64,000 bases of DNA. It comes from an uncultured Sterolibacterium sp. (GTDB lineage Bacteria > Pseudomonadota > Gammaproteobacteria > Burkholderiales > Rhodocyclaceae). This document shows, in pieces, positions 50,163 through 59,135 of this stretch. Position 1 is the stretch's first letter, and the number at the start of each line of letters is the position of its first letter. A model generated the notes under the pieces. That model was not told where the DNA came from and did no database searches. It saw only the letters and a program-made list of their open reading frames with translations. The DNA lies in assembly GCA_903832735.1 (NCBI GenBank), contig CAILCO010000073.1, forward strand, positions 1 through 64,000. The letters are read 5' to 3'. Made by a program: the position numbers and the translations under genes.

Positions 50163-51731
50163 ATGCAAAGCGTAGAGGACATCAAGCCGTGTTTCCCGCT
50201 GTTCCGCAACGACGAGTACAAGCAGACGATCAGCAACAAGCGTGTGTCCTTCGAGGAAGGCTACGGGCCGGACAAGGTCGAGGAAACCTTCCTGTGGACC
50301 ACCAGCCAGGAATACCAGGAACTCAACTTCAAGCGCGAGGCCCTGACCGTCAACCCGGCCAAGACCTGCCAGCCGCTCGGTTCTTCGCTGTGCGGCCTGG
50401 GGTTCCATAAGGCCCTGGTCTATGTGCACGGTTCGCAAGGTTGCATCGCCTACTTTCGCACCTACTTCAACCGCCACTTCAAGGAGCCGGTCGCGATCAT
50501 CGCCGACTCGATGACCGAGGATGCGGCGGTGTTCGGCGGCCAGAAGAACGTCCATGAGGGGCTCGCCAATGCCGCCAAACTCTACGATGCCGAGATGATC
50601 GTGATGTCCACCACCTGCATCGCCGAAGTCATCGGCGATGACCTCAACGCCTTCATCGGCAACGCCCGCAAGGAAGGTCATGTACCGGAGGGTTTTCCCA
50701 TCCCCTTCGCCCACACGCCGTCCTTCGTCGGCTCGCACGTGACCGGCTGGGACAACATGGAAGAGGGCATCCTGCGCTATTTCACCCTCAATCACATGGA
50801 GGACAAGGCGCCGGGCAAGAACGGCAAGATCAACATCGTGCCGGGCTTCGAAACCTATCTCGGCAACTTCCGCGTGATCAAGCGCATGTTGCAGGAGATG
50901 GACGTCGCCTTCACCATGCTCTCGGATCCCGAGGAAGTACTCGATACGCCCGCCGACGGCAGCTTCACCATGTACGCCGGCGGCACCACCCAGGATGAAG
51001 TCAAGGACGCGCCCAACGCCCACACCACCTTCCTGCTGCAGCCACTGCAACTCGACAAGACGAAGAAGTTTGTCGAAGGAACCTGGAATCACGAAGTGCC
51101 CAAGCTCAACATCCCGATGGGCGTGGAGTGGACCGACGCCTGGCTGATGAAGGTTTCCGAAGTCACCGGCAAGCCCATCCCTGCCTCGCTGACCCGCGAG
51201 CGCGGACGTCTTCTGGACATGATGACCGACTCTCATGCCTGGCTGCACGGCAAGAAGATGGCGCTGTACGGCGATCCGGATTTCGTCATGGGTCTGACCA
51301 AGGTGCTGATGGAGTTCGGCATCGAGCCGACGCACATCGTCTGCAACAACGGCAGCAAGAAGTGGAAGAAGGCCATGGAAGCCATGCTCGCCGAGTCGCC
51401 TTATGGCGCCGGCGCCAAGGTCTATCCGGGCGCCGACCTGTGGCACCTGCGCAGCCTGTGCTTCACCGACAAGCCGGATTTCCTGATCGGCAACAGTTAC
51501 GGCAAATACATCCAGCGCGACACGCTGCACAAGGGCGAGGACTTCGAGGTGCCGCTGATTCGTCTCGGCTTCCCGATCTTCGACCGTCACCACCTGCACC
51601 GCCAGACCACGCTGGGCTACGAAGGCACCATGCAGATTCTCACCACGCTGACCAACGCGGTGCTGGAACGTCTTGACGACAAGACCCGCGGCCTGGGGAC
51701 GACCGACTACAACCACGACCTGGTCCGCTAG
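50163..51731 (+). CDS. nifK: Nitrogenase MoFe protein beta chain NifK
   Basis: 522 aa. P-cluster ligands C69, C94 and C152 (CQPLGSSL, HGSQGCIAYF, STTCIAEVIGDD). ATG 50163 follows AAAGGAGA; an earlier in-frame codon lies upstream but lacks a ribosome site. It forms the alpha2beta2 MoFe protein with NifD. Confidence 0.99.
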   Translation: MQSVEDIKPCFPLFRNDEYKQTISNKRVSFEEGYGPDKVEETFLWTTSQEYQELNFKREALTVNPAKTCQPLGSSLCGLGFHKALVYVHGSQGCIAYFRTYFNRHFKEPVAIIADSMTEDAAVFGGQKNVHEGLANAAKLYDAEMIVMSTTCIAEVIGDDLNAFIGNARKEGHVPEGFPIPFAHTPSFVGSHVTGWDNMEEGILRYFTLNHMEDKAPGKNGKINIVPGFETYLGNFRVIKRMLQEMDVAFTMLSDPEEVLDTPADGSFTMYAGGTTQDEVKDAPNAHTTFLLQPLQLDKTKKFVEGTWNHEVPKLNIPMGVEWTDAWLMKVSEVTGKPIPASLTRERGRLLDMMTDSHAWLHGKKMALYGDPDFVMGLTKVLMEFGIEPTHIVCNNGSKKWKKAMEAMLAESPYGAGAKVYPGADLWHLRSLCFTDKPDFLIGNSYGKYIQRDTLHKGEDFEVPLIRLGFPIFDRHHLHRQTTLGYEGTMQILTTLTNAVLERLDDKTRGLGTTDYNHDLVR

Positions 51732-51760
51732 CACCTGCTTCGCTGGCACAAGATCCCGGG

Positions 51761-51777
51761 GTTGCCCCTTGGGCAAC
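51761..51777 (+). promoter_or_regulatory. Intercistronic hairpin between nifK and nifT
   Basis: GTTGCCC-CTT-GGGCAAC, a perfect 7-bp stem 30 bases after the nifK stop, flanked by CCCGGG and GCGGG that may extend it. It has no T-run, so it may be a 3' mRNA stabiliser or partial attenuator rather than a full terminator. Confidence 0.5.
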
Positions 51778-51809
51778 TGCGGGTTCTAGCCGGTTCATCG
51801 GAGAAACGC

Positions 51810-52031
51810 ATGGCCAACATCATGATCCGGAAGAACGACAAGGGCTACGTGTTCTACATGCCCAAGCGCGACATCGAGGACAGCATCGTCTCGATGGAGT
51901 TCGATACCCCGGAGAAATGGGGCGGCGAAATCAAGCTCGGCAACGGCGGCGCGTACTACATCGAACCGCAGTCGGCGCCGGCGCGCCTGCCCTATTCGGT
52001 GCGCGCCAGGCGGATCGACGGCGTGGAATAA
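51810..52031 (+). CDS. nifT: NifT/FixU small nitrogen-fixation protein
   Basis: 73 aa. The typical MANIMIRKND-GYVFYMPKRDIEDSIVSMEF start and KWGGEIKLGNGGAYYIEP segment identify NifT, a small protein of unknown role that commonly follows nifK. ATG 51810 with a GGAGAAA ribosome site. Confidence 0.93.
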   Translation: MANIMIRKNDKGYVFYMPKRDIEDSIVSMEFDTPEKWGGEIKLGNGGAYYIEPQSAPARLPYSVRARRIDGVE

Positions 52032-52047
52032 AATTATGACAACCATC

Positions 52048-52138
52048 CTCCCGCCCCCCCTTCCCGAGGAAGGGGGTGACGGAAGTTCGCGGGCTCTGCC
52101 CGCTCCATGCGGTGGCCGTTTCTCCTTGGGGCGGCCCT
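52048..52138. repeat. TTGGGGCGGCCC-type intergenic repeat, copy after nifT
   Basis: Stem CCCCCTTCC...GGAAGGGGG followed by GTGACGGAAGTTCG, a GCGGGC-TCT-GCCCGC hairpin and the TTGGGGCGGCCC end. It fills the gap between nifT and the ferredoxin gene and would be transcribed within the operon. Confidence 0.75.
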
Positions 52139-52164
52139 GCGGAGAAAGTGAAAGGAACAGCATC

Positions 52165-52362
52165 ATGGCAATGAAGATCGTACAAGCTGAATGCACGTCC
52201 TGCGGCGACTGCGTGCCGGTCTGCCCGACCAAGTCGATCACCGACAAGGGCGGGATTTTCAAGATCAACAAGGAAACCTGCACCGAGTGCGAGGACGAGG
52301 CCGATTCGCCGAAATGCGTCGCGGCCTGCCCGGCCGGCGAGGCCTGCATTGTCTATCTTTGA
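52165..52362 (+). CDS. 2[4Fe-4S] ferredoxin of the nifHDK operon
   Basis: 65 aa. CTSCGDCVPVCP and CTECEDEADSPKCVAACP motifs, the second with the long spacing of nif-type (Allochromatium-like) ferredoxins. Likely electron carrier to NifH. ATG 52165 after AAAGGAA. Confidence 0.92.
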   Translation: MAMKIVQAECTSCGDCVPVCPTKSITDKGGIFKINKETCTECEDEADSPKCVAACPAGEACIVYL

Positions 52363-52396
52363 TAGCCAATGCAACTGGACTCCCGCCCCCTCCCAG

Positions 52397-52416
52397 CCTC
52401 CCCCTCGCGGGGGAGG
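52397..52416. repeat. GC-rich hairpin before nifY
   Basis: CCTCCCCC-TCGC-GGGGGAGG, a perfect 8-bp stem in the 90-base gap between the ferredoxin and nifY. It resembles the other C/G-rich intergenic hairpins here but lacks the TTGGGGCGGCCC end. Confidence 0.6.
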
Positions 52417-52453
52417 CGACTACCAGCTCGCTACGCTCGAAAGGGGTAACACC

Positions 52454-53176
52454 ATGTCGCAATCGATGACCCGCGAAGCGGCCTTGCGTATCGCCCTCGC
52501 CGCACGGGAACTGCCCGGGATCGCGGCGCGCGATCTGGTCCTGGCGCTGGCGGGGAAACTGGCGCTGCCGCTCACCGAAAGCAAGCTCGCCGCGGTCACC
52601 GTCGAGGACCTGTGTGAAATGTTGGCCGGCGATCATGCCGATGAAAGTTGCGTGCTCGGTTTCGACAGCGTCCATCTCAAGGCGGCGGTGCGGCCGCTCT
52701 GGGGCATAGGCGTTGCCGGCAGCGAACTGCCGGCACTGGAGGCCTATGCCGCGGGCGACCTGCCGGGTTCGATCCGCGTCGCTGTGTGCTCGAACAGCGC
52801 TGAGATGCTCGACGGCCATTTCGGATCCTGCGAACGCTTTTTGGTTTATCAGGTCAGCCCGACCCGGCTGCGCCTGATAGACCAGCGGCCGACCCTGGAA
52901 GCCGACCAGATGGACGACCGTAACGTCGCCCGCTCGGCCCTGATCGGCGATTGCCAGATCGTCTATGCGCAGTCTATCGGCGGCCCGGCGGCGGCCAAGG
53001 TGGTGCGCGCCGGCGCCCATCCGGTGAAGATTCCCCGGGCCGGGCCGGCTCGTGAAATTCTCGCCCGCCTCCAGCTAAGCCTGAACAGTCCGCCGCCCTG
53101 GCTGGCCAAGGTCATGGGCGTTCCGGCGGCCTCGCTGGCACAATTTGTGGCGGCGGCCGAGGCAGAAGAAGCATGA
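52454..53176 (+). CDS. nifY: NifY/NafY-type FeMo-co-binding protein
   Basis: 240 aa. An N-terminal helical domain (about 1-100) and a C-terminal dinitrogenase FeMo-cofactor domain (SIRVAVCSNSAEMLDGHFGSCERFLVYQV). Binds apo-NifDK or FeMo-co during maturation. ATG 52454; its stop overlaps the start of the next gene by four bases. Confidence 0.88.
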   Translation: MSQSMTREAALRIALAARELPGIAARDLVLALAGKLALPLTESKLAAVTVEDLCEMLAGDHADESCVLGFDSVHLKAAVRPLWGIGVAGSELPALEAYAAGDLPGSIRVAVCSNSAEMLDGHFGSCERFLVYQVSPTRLRLIDQRPTLEADQMDDRNVARSALIGDCQIVYAQSIGGPAAAKVVRAGAHPVKIPRAGPAREILARLQLSLNSPPPWLAKVMGVPAASLAQFVAAAEAEEA

Positions 53177-53430
53177 TCACGGCCCTGCTCCTCGAACAAG
53201 TCGCCGCCGCCGTCACGCCGCAGGCCGACCAGGCCGAACTGCGCCGACAGTTTCCCGGCGTGGCGATCACAGTCTGCAGCGACGATGACCTTCCGGCCCG
53301 CTTCGCGGCGGTGCGCGAGACGGCCGCGGCCCGCTTCTACTATCTCGATGCCGGCGAGCAATGCGCCAGGCTTTCCAACGACGCCGAGTCGGCCAGCGGC
53401 ATCGTCGTCGGCCTGATCGGCGAAGAGTGA
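53173..53430 (+). CDS. Small nif-linked protein (DUF6129-like)
   Basis: 85 aa. The pattern VAAAVTPQADQAELRRQFPGVAITVCSDDDLPARFAAVRET with an aromatic FYYLDAG resembles the small DUF6129 proteins found beside nifY in some proteobacteria. Function unknown; translationally coupled to nifY. Confidence 0.7.
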   Translation: MITALLLEQVAAAVTPQADQAELRRQFPGVAITVCSDDDLPARFAAVRETAAARFYYLDAGEQCARLSNDAESASGIVVGLIGEE

Positions 53431-53461
53431 AAGCTGAACTCGGAGCAGAGGCGATGGCGCG

Positions 53462-54418
53462 ATGAATTCCTTTAGCGACTGGGACGGATTTTCACGGCAG
53501 CTTGGCGATTTTCGCTTGACCGACCTGGACAGTTTGAGCCATGAACTGGCGAGGCTGGCGCCGCAACTGACGTTTCGACCAGTGCTCGCGCGTGGCGGCT
53601 GGTATCGCCTGGGTGGCGTCGTCGATGCCGGCGGCCGGCATGTCGCGGCCGATATCGAAAACTGGGCTGAGGCCGAACTCGCTGCGCACCATGACGACAT
53701 GGCCGCGCTCTGCGAGCATTATGCGCAGCGCGGCTACCAGGCGACGCGCTACAGCGGCCGCAGCCACTATCTGGTCGCCGCCAGCGGACCCGGCGCCGCC
53801 GATTTTGTCCAGATCGAAATCGAGGAATTGCAGGAAATTCTCGGCCACTCGTTATTCGCGCGCAATCCGCACAATCCACCGCCTTCCGGCATCGACGAGT
53901 TGATCGATCCGCGCGGCCCGCTCACCGGCATGGCGCCGATCGGCGCGCCGCGCCTGGCCTTGCGGCGGATCACCCTGATCGCCGAGTTTCTTGAGCGGAT
54001 GCGCGATCAGAAGCCCGAAGCCCAGCCCATTCATCGCTTCATCGAAGACTGGTCAGCGAGCAGCGCCGGCAGTGCCGGAGAGTTTTGCCAGCATTGGGTG
54101 CTGGCGCTGCGCGAACATCTGGATAGCTATCGACAGGCCATACTCCATGCCACGCCGGTGGCGACACAAGGCGATACCGCGCCCAGGTTCGCCGCGGCCT
54201 TCGGCATGCAGGGACTGGCCTTGCGTGATGCCCTGGCAGGCTACGACAAGGCAGTCGGCTACCCGATGGCCTGGTTCTTCCATATGCTGACCACCCGGAA
54301 CGCGCCTTCCGCTCTGGCCAGTGCCGTGATCGATGACCTCCAGGCAGGCTTTCATTATCTGCCGGATCGCGACGCCGCCGTGGTCAAGAAATGGCTCTAT
54401 CGGCCATATGGTTTCTGA
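53462..54418 (+). CDS. Nif-cluster conserved protein of unknown function
   Basis: 318 aa, soluble, no signal peptide or membrane segment. I recognise no domain; segments such as WADFVQIEIEELQEILGHSLF-like helices and GMAPIGAPRLALRRITLIAEFLERMR may be structural. It ends the nifHDKT-ferredoxin-nifY run, in a place where other diazotrophs carry poorly described orf genes. ATG 53462. Confidence 0.72.
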   Translation: MNSFSDWDGFSRQLGDFRLTDLDSLSHELARLAPQLTFRPVLARGGWYRLGGVVDAGGRHVAADIENWAEAELAAHHDDMAALCEHYAQRGYQATRYSGRSHYLVAASGPGAADFVQIEIEELQEILGHSLFARNPHNPPPSGIDELIDPRGPLTGMAPIGAPRLALRRITLIAEFLERMRDQKPEAQPIHRFIEDWSASSAGSAGEFCQHWVLALREHLDSYRQAILHATPVATQGDTAPRFAAAFGMQGLALRDALAGYDKAVGYPMAWFFHMLTTRNAPSALASAVIDDLQAGFHYLPDRDAAVVKKWLYRPYGF

Positions 54419-54459
54419 AGCGCTTGTGCACGAATCTCCGGGGAAGCTGCGCATCGACC

Positions 54460-54948
54460 TCAGCCGCGCATGGACGTTTTCGCTATAACTCGTTTGCGCC
54501 GCACCACCATCGCCGACTCTTCGAAGCCGAGCCGCTGGTAGAAAGCCAGCGCCGCCCGGTTGTTCCGGTCGGCGAGCAGCGTGACGCGACTGAGGCCCTC
54601 CGTTTCGGCCCAGCCCAGCACATGTTCGACTAGTCGTCGGCCGAGGCCGCGACCGCGCTGGCTGGCGGCCAGGATCAGGTCTTCGAGGAGCAATACCGGG
54701 CCGCCCTCGGCGGTGCTGACGCTGATCAGCGCGTTGGCCATGCCGACCACGCGCGCGTTGTCCCGAACCTCGTCGCGCACGACGAAAAGACGGCCATGCG
54801 CGGGATGATCGAGCAGCCAGCGCAGGGCGGCGAACTGCTTTGCGCGTTCCGGGCGGAAGTCGGATTCCAGGGTGAACAGTTCGTGCAGCAGGTCGGCCAT
54901 GGCATCGAGATCGGCGGCGTTGGCGAATCCAATGCTGATCGTGGCCAT
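54460..54948 (-). CDS. GNAT-family acetyltransferase
   Basis: 162 aa with the GNAT acetyl-CoA loop (QRGRGLGRRLVEHVL) and NNRAALAFYQRLGF C-terminal motif. It overlaps nifQ's stop by one base (TGATG), so it belongs to the nifQ transcription unit. The substrate is unknown. Confidence 0.85.
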   Translation of the reverse strand: MATISIGFANAADLDAMADLLHELFTLESDFRPERAKQFAALRWLLDHPAHGRLFVVRDEVRDNARVVGMANALISVSTAEGGPVLLLEDLILAASQRGRGLGRRLVEHVLGWAETEGLSRVTLLADRNNRAALAFYQRLGFEESAMVVRRKRVIAKTSMRG

Positions 54949-55523
54949 CAGTTTTCGGGGCCGAAGCAGAGCCCATAGTCGGTGCACTCGCGGCAACTCG
55001 GCGACTTGCAGATTTGCACCTCGGCCAGTTGGCAAAGTTGCCGGTAGAAGAATTTCTTCCACTTCATGTCGCCGATATTTTTCAGCTTCAAGGCCGTGAA
55101 ACGCGTCAGCATCAGGCTGTTCAATTCGGCACGGCTGGGCAGGCCGAGATCCTGCCAGAGATGGTTGTCGGCCATGCTCGCCGTGGCGATGGCGCAGGCC
55201 AGCCAGCGCGAATCGGTCGTGGCTGTGGCTTGGTGAGCGAGCAGCAGTGCGACCAGGTCGTCGAATTCGTCGGCCAGGGGCCGCGGCTGCGCTTCTGCTT
55301 CCTCGCGCCAGCCCTGGAGCAGCGGGCGAACCGGGTTCGCGGCAGGAAAGCAATCGGCGAGCAGGGCATCCAGTTCGTCGGCGTCGAGGCCGGAAACCGG
55401 CGCCCGCCAGGGTCCGTGCCGGCGCGGCGCCCGCGCGATGGTGCCGGCCAGCGCCTGGGTCTCGGGCAGACCGGGCGCTCGCGCCGCGGCGAGCAGAAAT
55501 GGGGTGAGGTTGTCGGCGTTCAT
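54948..55523 (-). CDS. nifQ: NifQ, molybdenum delivery protein for FeMo-co
   Basis: 191 aa. The C-terminal Cys motif C-x4-C-x2-C-x5-C (CKSPSCRECTDYGLC, 172-186) and FGPE are diagnostic of NifQ, which passes a Mo-Fe-S cluster to the FeMo-co scaffold. KLKNIGDMKWKKFFYRQL precedes it. ATG 55523, divergent from nifE with its own sigma54 promoter. Confidence 0.93.
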   Translation of the reverse strand: MNADNLTPFLLAAARAPGLPETQALAGTIARAPRRHGPWRAPVSGLDADELDALLADCFPAANPVRPLLQGWREEAEAQPRPLADEFDDLVALLLAHQATATTDSRWLACAIATASMADNHLWQDLGLPSRAELNSLMLTRFTALKLKNIGDMKWKKFFYRQLCQLAEVQICKSPSCRECTDYGLCFGPEN

Positions 55524-55535
55524 ACCGGTCAGCAA

Positions 55536-55551
55536 CGCACAAACAGTGCCA
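55536..55551 (-). promoter_or_regulatory. Sigma54 -24/-12 promoter of nifQ
   Basis: Minus-strand TGGCACTGTTTGTGCG, GG-N10-GC spacing exact. The shared NifA site begins only 8 bases upstream of this element. Confidence 0.75.
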
Positions 55552-55559
55552 CGTTTTAT

Positions 55560-55575
55560 TGTCGCAAATGCGACA
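55560..55575. promoter_or_regulatory. NifA upstream site between nifQ and nifE
   Basis: TGTCGCAAATGCGACA, exact TGT-N10-ACA and a perfect palindrome apart from the central bases. It sits between two divergent sigma54 promoters, 52 bases from nifE's -24 and 8 from nifQ's. Confidence 0.8.
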
Positions 55576-55627
55576 GGATCTCCTGCCTGCCGTGACGACG
55601 ACTCAGCGCCATCAAGGACTTGAGCGC

Positions 55628-55643
55628 TGGCACGCGGCTTGCG
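55628..55643 (+). promoter_or_regulatory. Sigma54 -24/-12 promoter of nifE-N-X
   Basis: TGGCACGCGGCTTGCG, a perfect consensus match. Predicted transcription start near 55654, leaving a leader of about 165 bases that is mostly a dispersed repeat. Confidence 0.85.
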
Positions 55644-55756
55644 GTTCCCTGTGCAAACCAACGAGGCCCGATATGAAACTACCCCCACGCTCACTTTGTG
55701 CGGCAAAGCCGCATCCCGCTTCGCGGGACCAGCCTGCGGCTGTCCTGCGGCCTCCA

Positions 55757-55817
55757 GCCTGGTGTTCGCTGCCCCCCAAGGGGGCGGGTCAGTACCTTGG
55801 GGCGGCCCTGCCGTACT
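55757..55817. repeat. TTGGGGCGGCCC-type repeat in the nifE leader
   Basis: GCCCCCCAAGGGGGC stem followed by GGGTCAG and ending CTTGGGGCGGCCC just before the nifE ATG. Upstream in the leader two more hairpins occur (TGCGGC-AAA-GCCGCA, CCCGC-TTC-GCGGG). No clear ribosome site is seen right before the ATG. Confidence 0.75.
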
Positions 55818-55820
55818 GAC

Positions 55821-57245
55821 ATGAAAGCCGCCGAGATCGCCGTATTGCTCAATGAGCCTGCCTGTGTCCACAACAAGAAGGACAAGGCTGGCTGCGCCAA
55901 ACCCAAGCCCGGCGCGACGGCCGGTGGCTGCTCCTTCGACGGCGCGCAGATCGCGCTCTTGCCGATTGCCGACGTCGCCCATATCGTCCATGGCCCGATC
56001 GGCTGCGCCGGCAGTTCCTGGGACAACCGCGGCGCGCGATCCTCCGGCGCGGCGCTCTACCGCATCGGCATGACCACAGATCTCAACGAGCAGGATGTGA
56101 TCATGGGGCGCGGCGAAAAGCGCCTGTTCCACGCGATCAAGCAGGCCATCGACGACTATGCGCCGGCGGCGGTGTTCCTCTATTCCACCTGCGTGCCGGC
56201 GCTGGTCGGCGACGACCTCGCTGCAGTGGCGAAGGCTGCCTCCGAGCGCTGGGGCACGCCGGTCGTCGCGGTCGACTGCGCCGGCTTCTACGGTACCAAG
56301 AATCTCGGCAATCGCATCGCCGGCGAGGCGATGTTCACCCAGGTGATCGGCAGCCGCGAACCGGACCCGGTGCCGCAGGCGGCACAACGGCCGGGGATAC
56401 GCGTGCATGACGTCAACCTGATCGGCGAATACAACATCGCCGGCGAATTCTGGCATGTCGCGCCGCTGTTCGATGAACTCGGCCTGCGCATCCTCGGTTC
56501 CCTGTCCGGCGATGCCCGCTACCGCGAGGTGCAGACCATGCACCGGGCCGAAGCGAGCATGGTGGTCTGCGCCAAGGCCTTGCTGAATGTCGCGCGCCGG
56601 CTCGAAGAGGATTACCGCGTGCCTTTCTTCGAGGGCAGTTTCTACGGCATCAGCGACACCTCGCAGGCCTTCCGCGATTTCGCGCGCCTGCTCGGCGACG
56701 CGGATCTCGTTGCCCGCACCGAACTCATGATCGCGCGCGAGGAAGCGAACATCCGCAGCGCACTGGCACCCTGGGCGGAACGCCTCAAGGGCCGGCGCGT
56801 GCTGCTCTACACCGGCGGCGTGAAGAGCTGGTCGGTGGTCTCGGCCTTGCAGGATCTGGGCATGACCGTGGTCGCCACCGGCACCAACAAATCCACCCAG
56901 GAAGACAAACAGCGCATCCGCGAGATCATGGGCGAGGACGCCCGGATGATCACCGACGGCAGCGCGAACGGTTTGCTCCAGGCCTTCAAGGAATATCGCG
57001 CCGACATCCTGATCGCCGGCGGGCGCAACCTCTATACGGCGCTCAAGGCGCGCATTCCCTTCCTCGACATCAACCAGGAGCGCGAGTTCGGCTACGCCGG
57101 CTACCAGGGGATGCTGGAATTGGTCCGCCAACTGGCATTGACGCTGGAGGCGCCGGTGTGGGCGAAGGTCCGCGCCAGCGCGCCCTGGTCGGCGGCAAAA
57201 CGGATCGGCGTAGCCCTGAGTTCCACGGAGACCGACCATGGCTGA
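55821..57245 (+). CDS. nifE: FeMo-co scaffold subunit NifE
   Basis: 474 aa, NifD paralogue. Cluster ligands in [24 protein letters not shown] and [11 protein letters not shown]. It forms NifE2N2, on which NifB-co is converted to FeMo-co. ATG 55821 chosen because [20 protein letters not shown] is the family start; longer frames run through the repeat. Eight-base overlap with nifN. Confidence 0.96.
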   Translation: MKAAEIAVLLNEPACVHNKKDKAGCAKPKPGATAGGCSFDGAQIALLPIADVAHIVHGPIGCAGSSWDNRGARSSGAALYRIGMTTDLNEQDVIMGRGEKRLFHAIKQAIDDYAPAAVFLYSTCVPALVGDDLAAVAKAASERWGTPVVAVDCAGFYGTKNLGNRIAGEAMFTQVIGSREPDPVPQAAQRPGIRVHDVNLIGEYNIAGEFWHVAPLFDELGLRILGSLSGDARYREVQTMHRAEASMVVCAKALLNVARRLEEDYRVPFFEGSFYGISDTSQAFRDFARLLGDADLVARTELMIAREEANIRSALAPWAERLKGRRVLLYTGGVKSWSVVSALQDLGMTVVATGTNKSTQEDKQRIREIMGEDARMITDGSANGLLQAFKEYRADILIAGGRNLYTALKARIPFLDINQEREFGYAGYQGMLELVRQLALTLEAPVWAKVRASAPWSAAKRIGVALSSTETDHG

Positions 57246-58641
57246 GATCAACAAGCGCAGCAAGGCGCTGACCGTGAATCCGCTCAAGGCCAGCCAGCCG
57301 CTCGGCGCGGCGCTGGCCTTCCTCGGCCTGAGAAACAGCATCCCGATGCTGCACGGCTCGCAGGGTTGCACGGCCTTCGGCAAAGTCTTCTTCGTGCGCC
57401 ATTTCCGCGAGCCCATCCCGTTGCAGACGACGGCGATGGATCAGGTGTCGACCATCATGAGCGCCGACGAGAACGTGATCGAAGGGCTCAAGGTGATTTG
57501 CGAACGCCACAAGCCCGATTTCATCGGTCTGGCGACCACCGGCTTGTCGGAAGTCCAGGGCGTCGATATCGGGCGCCTGGTGCGGCAGTTCCGCGACCGC
57601 CATCCGCAGTTTTCTGCCACGGCGGTGGTGCCGGTGAATACGCCGGATTATTCCGGTTGTCTCGAATCCGGCTATGCGCTGGCGGTCGAGGCGATCATAG
57701 CCACGCTGGTCGAGCCGTCGCTGACCAATTGCGCGGGTCGACGCAGGAAGCAGGTCAATGTGCTGGCAGGGGCGATGCTGACGCCGGGCGACATCGAGGC
57801 GATCCGCGAGTGGATCGCCGCCTTCGGCCTGCGTCCGGTGATCCTGCCCGATATCGGCGACTCGCTCGACGGCCATCTGGTCGATGCCGAAACCACGCCG
57901 CTGACGCTCGGCGGCACGCAACGCAGCGAGATCGCCAGTCTGGGCGATTCGATCGCCACCCTGGTCATCGGCCGTTCCATGTGCCGGGCCGCGGATCTGT
58001 TGCTAAGCCGCACCGGCGTGCCCGACTACCGCTTCGATCACCTGCTCGGCCTCGATGCCTGCGATGCATTCACCATGGCCCTGGCGGAAATTTCCGGCCA
58101 GCCGGTGCCGGCGCAGATAGACCGGCAGCGCGCCCAGTTGCAGGACGCCATGCTCGACAGCCACTTCATGACCGGCTTCCTGCGCGTCGGCATCGCCGCC
58201 GACCCCGATCTGCTGGTGGCGCTCGGCCAGTTTCTCGCCGGTGTCGGCGCGGAGATCGTCGCCGCGGTGGCCCCGGCGCGGGCCGAGGTGCTCGCCGAGA
58301 TGCCGGCGGAATCGGTTCGCATCGGCGACCTCGAGGATCTTGAACGCGCTGCGCAGGCCGGCAGGGCACAGTTGCTCATCTCCAACTCCCACGCCGCCCA
58401 GTCTGCCGGGCGTCTCGGCATCCCCCTGCTGCGCGCCGGCTTTCCGCAGTACGACTGGGTCGGCGGCTATGCGCGGACCTGGGTCGGCTATCGCGGCGCG
58501 CGCTCCGCACTGTTCGATGTCGCCAATCTCTTCCTGGGGAACCACCATGACACTCCCGTCCATCGATCCATCTACTGGCCCGACGGCCGAGGCGATCAGG
58601 AAGTCCGGCCGACGCCTGACGCTGGCCTGGTCTGCCATTAG
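57238..58641 (+). CDS. nifN: FeMo-co scaffold subunit NifN
   Basis: 467 aa, NifK paralogue with [23 protein letters not shown] and [21 protein letters not shown]. Partner of NifE. Overlaps nifE at its start and nifX at its end. Confidence 0.96.
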   Translation: MAEINKRSKALTVNPLKASQPLGAALAFLGLRNSIPMLHGSQGCTAFGKVFFVRHFREPIPLQTTAMDQVSTIMSADENVIEGLKVICERHKPDFIGLATTGLSEVQGVDIGRLVRQFRDRHPQFSATAVVPVNTPDYSGCLESGYALAVEAIIATLVEPSLTNCAGRRRKQVNVLAGAMLTPGDIEAIREWIAAFGLRPVILPDIGDSLDGHLVDAETTPLTLGGTQRSEIASLGDSIATLVIGRSMCRAADLLLSRTGVPDYRFDHLLGLDACDAFTMALAEISGQPVPAQIDRQRAQLQDAMLDSHFMTGFLRVGIAADPDLLVALGQFLAGVGAEIVAAVAPARAEVLAEMPAESVRIGDLEDLERAAQAGRAQLLISNSHAAQSAGRLGIPLLRAGFPQYDWVGGYARTWVGYRGARSALFDVANLFLGNHHDTPVHRSIYWPDGRGDQEVRPTPDAGLVCH

Positions 58642-59071
58642 CGAGGCGCCGACAATGCTCAAGGTGGCTTTCGCCAGCGACGACCGGATCACGGTCAATC
58701 AGCATTTCGGCGCCGCCCAAGGTTTCGCCATCTATGCCTTGGACGGCGATCGTGCGCAACTCGTCGAACTCGCCGAATTCCCCGCGGAAACCATGGATGG
58801 CAATGAGAACAAGCTGCCGGCCAAAATCGCCGCGCTCTCCGGTTGTGCGGCAGTGGTCTGCCTGGCCGCCGGCGCCTCGGCGGTCCGGCATCTGGTCGCG
58901 GCGGGCGTCCAGCCGATCCGGCTCGATGACGAGACAGCCATCGAAGTCCTGCTCAGAGAGATCGGCCTGGCGATCCGCCAGGGCGGCACCAGTTGGGTGG
59001 ACAAGGCGCTGAAGAAGGGCACTGACGCCGCGCGTTTCGAGCGCATGGCGGCGGACGGCTGGGAGGGGTGA
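58547..59071 (+). CDS. nifX: NifX, FeMo-co/NifB-co carrier
   Basis: 174 aa. Nitrogenase cofactor domain [25 protein letters not shown] ... [18 protein letters not shown]. The ATG at 58547 has a GGGGA site and gives the longer N-terminus seen in other NifX proteins, overlapping nifN by 95 bases; ATG 58655 (MLKVAF, with its own GAGG) is the alternative. Confidence 0.9.
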   Translation: MTLPSIDPSTGPTAEAIRKSGRRLTLAWSAISEAPTMLKVAFASDDRITVNQHFGAAQGFAIYALDGDRAQLVELAEFPAETMDGNENKLPAKIAALSGCAAVVCLAAGASAVRHLVAAGVQPIRLDDETAIEVLLREIGLAIRQGGTSWVDKALKKGTDAARFERMAADGWEG

Positions 59072-59135
59072 TGGCGAAGAGACTGCAGATCCCGGTTTTC
59101 GACCTTGTATCCGATTCACTTACTGGAGTTAGTTC

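Noticed and set aside
51741-51765. Possible sigma54 promoter before nifT (TGGCACAAGATC...)
   Set aside because: The -24 block fits but the GC of the -12 block is not at GG-N10 spacing.
55524-57416. Long minus-strand extension of nifQ through nifE
   Set aside because: Only the last 191 codons match NifQ; the rest is antisense to nifE, and a good ATG exists at 55523.
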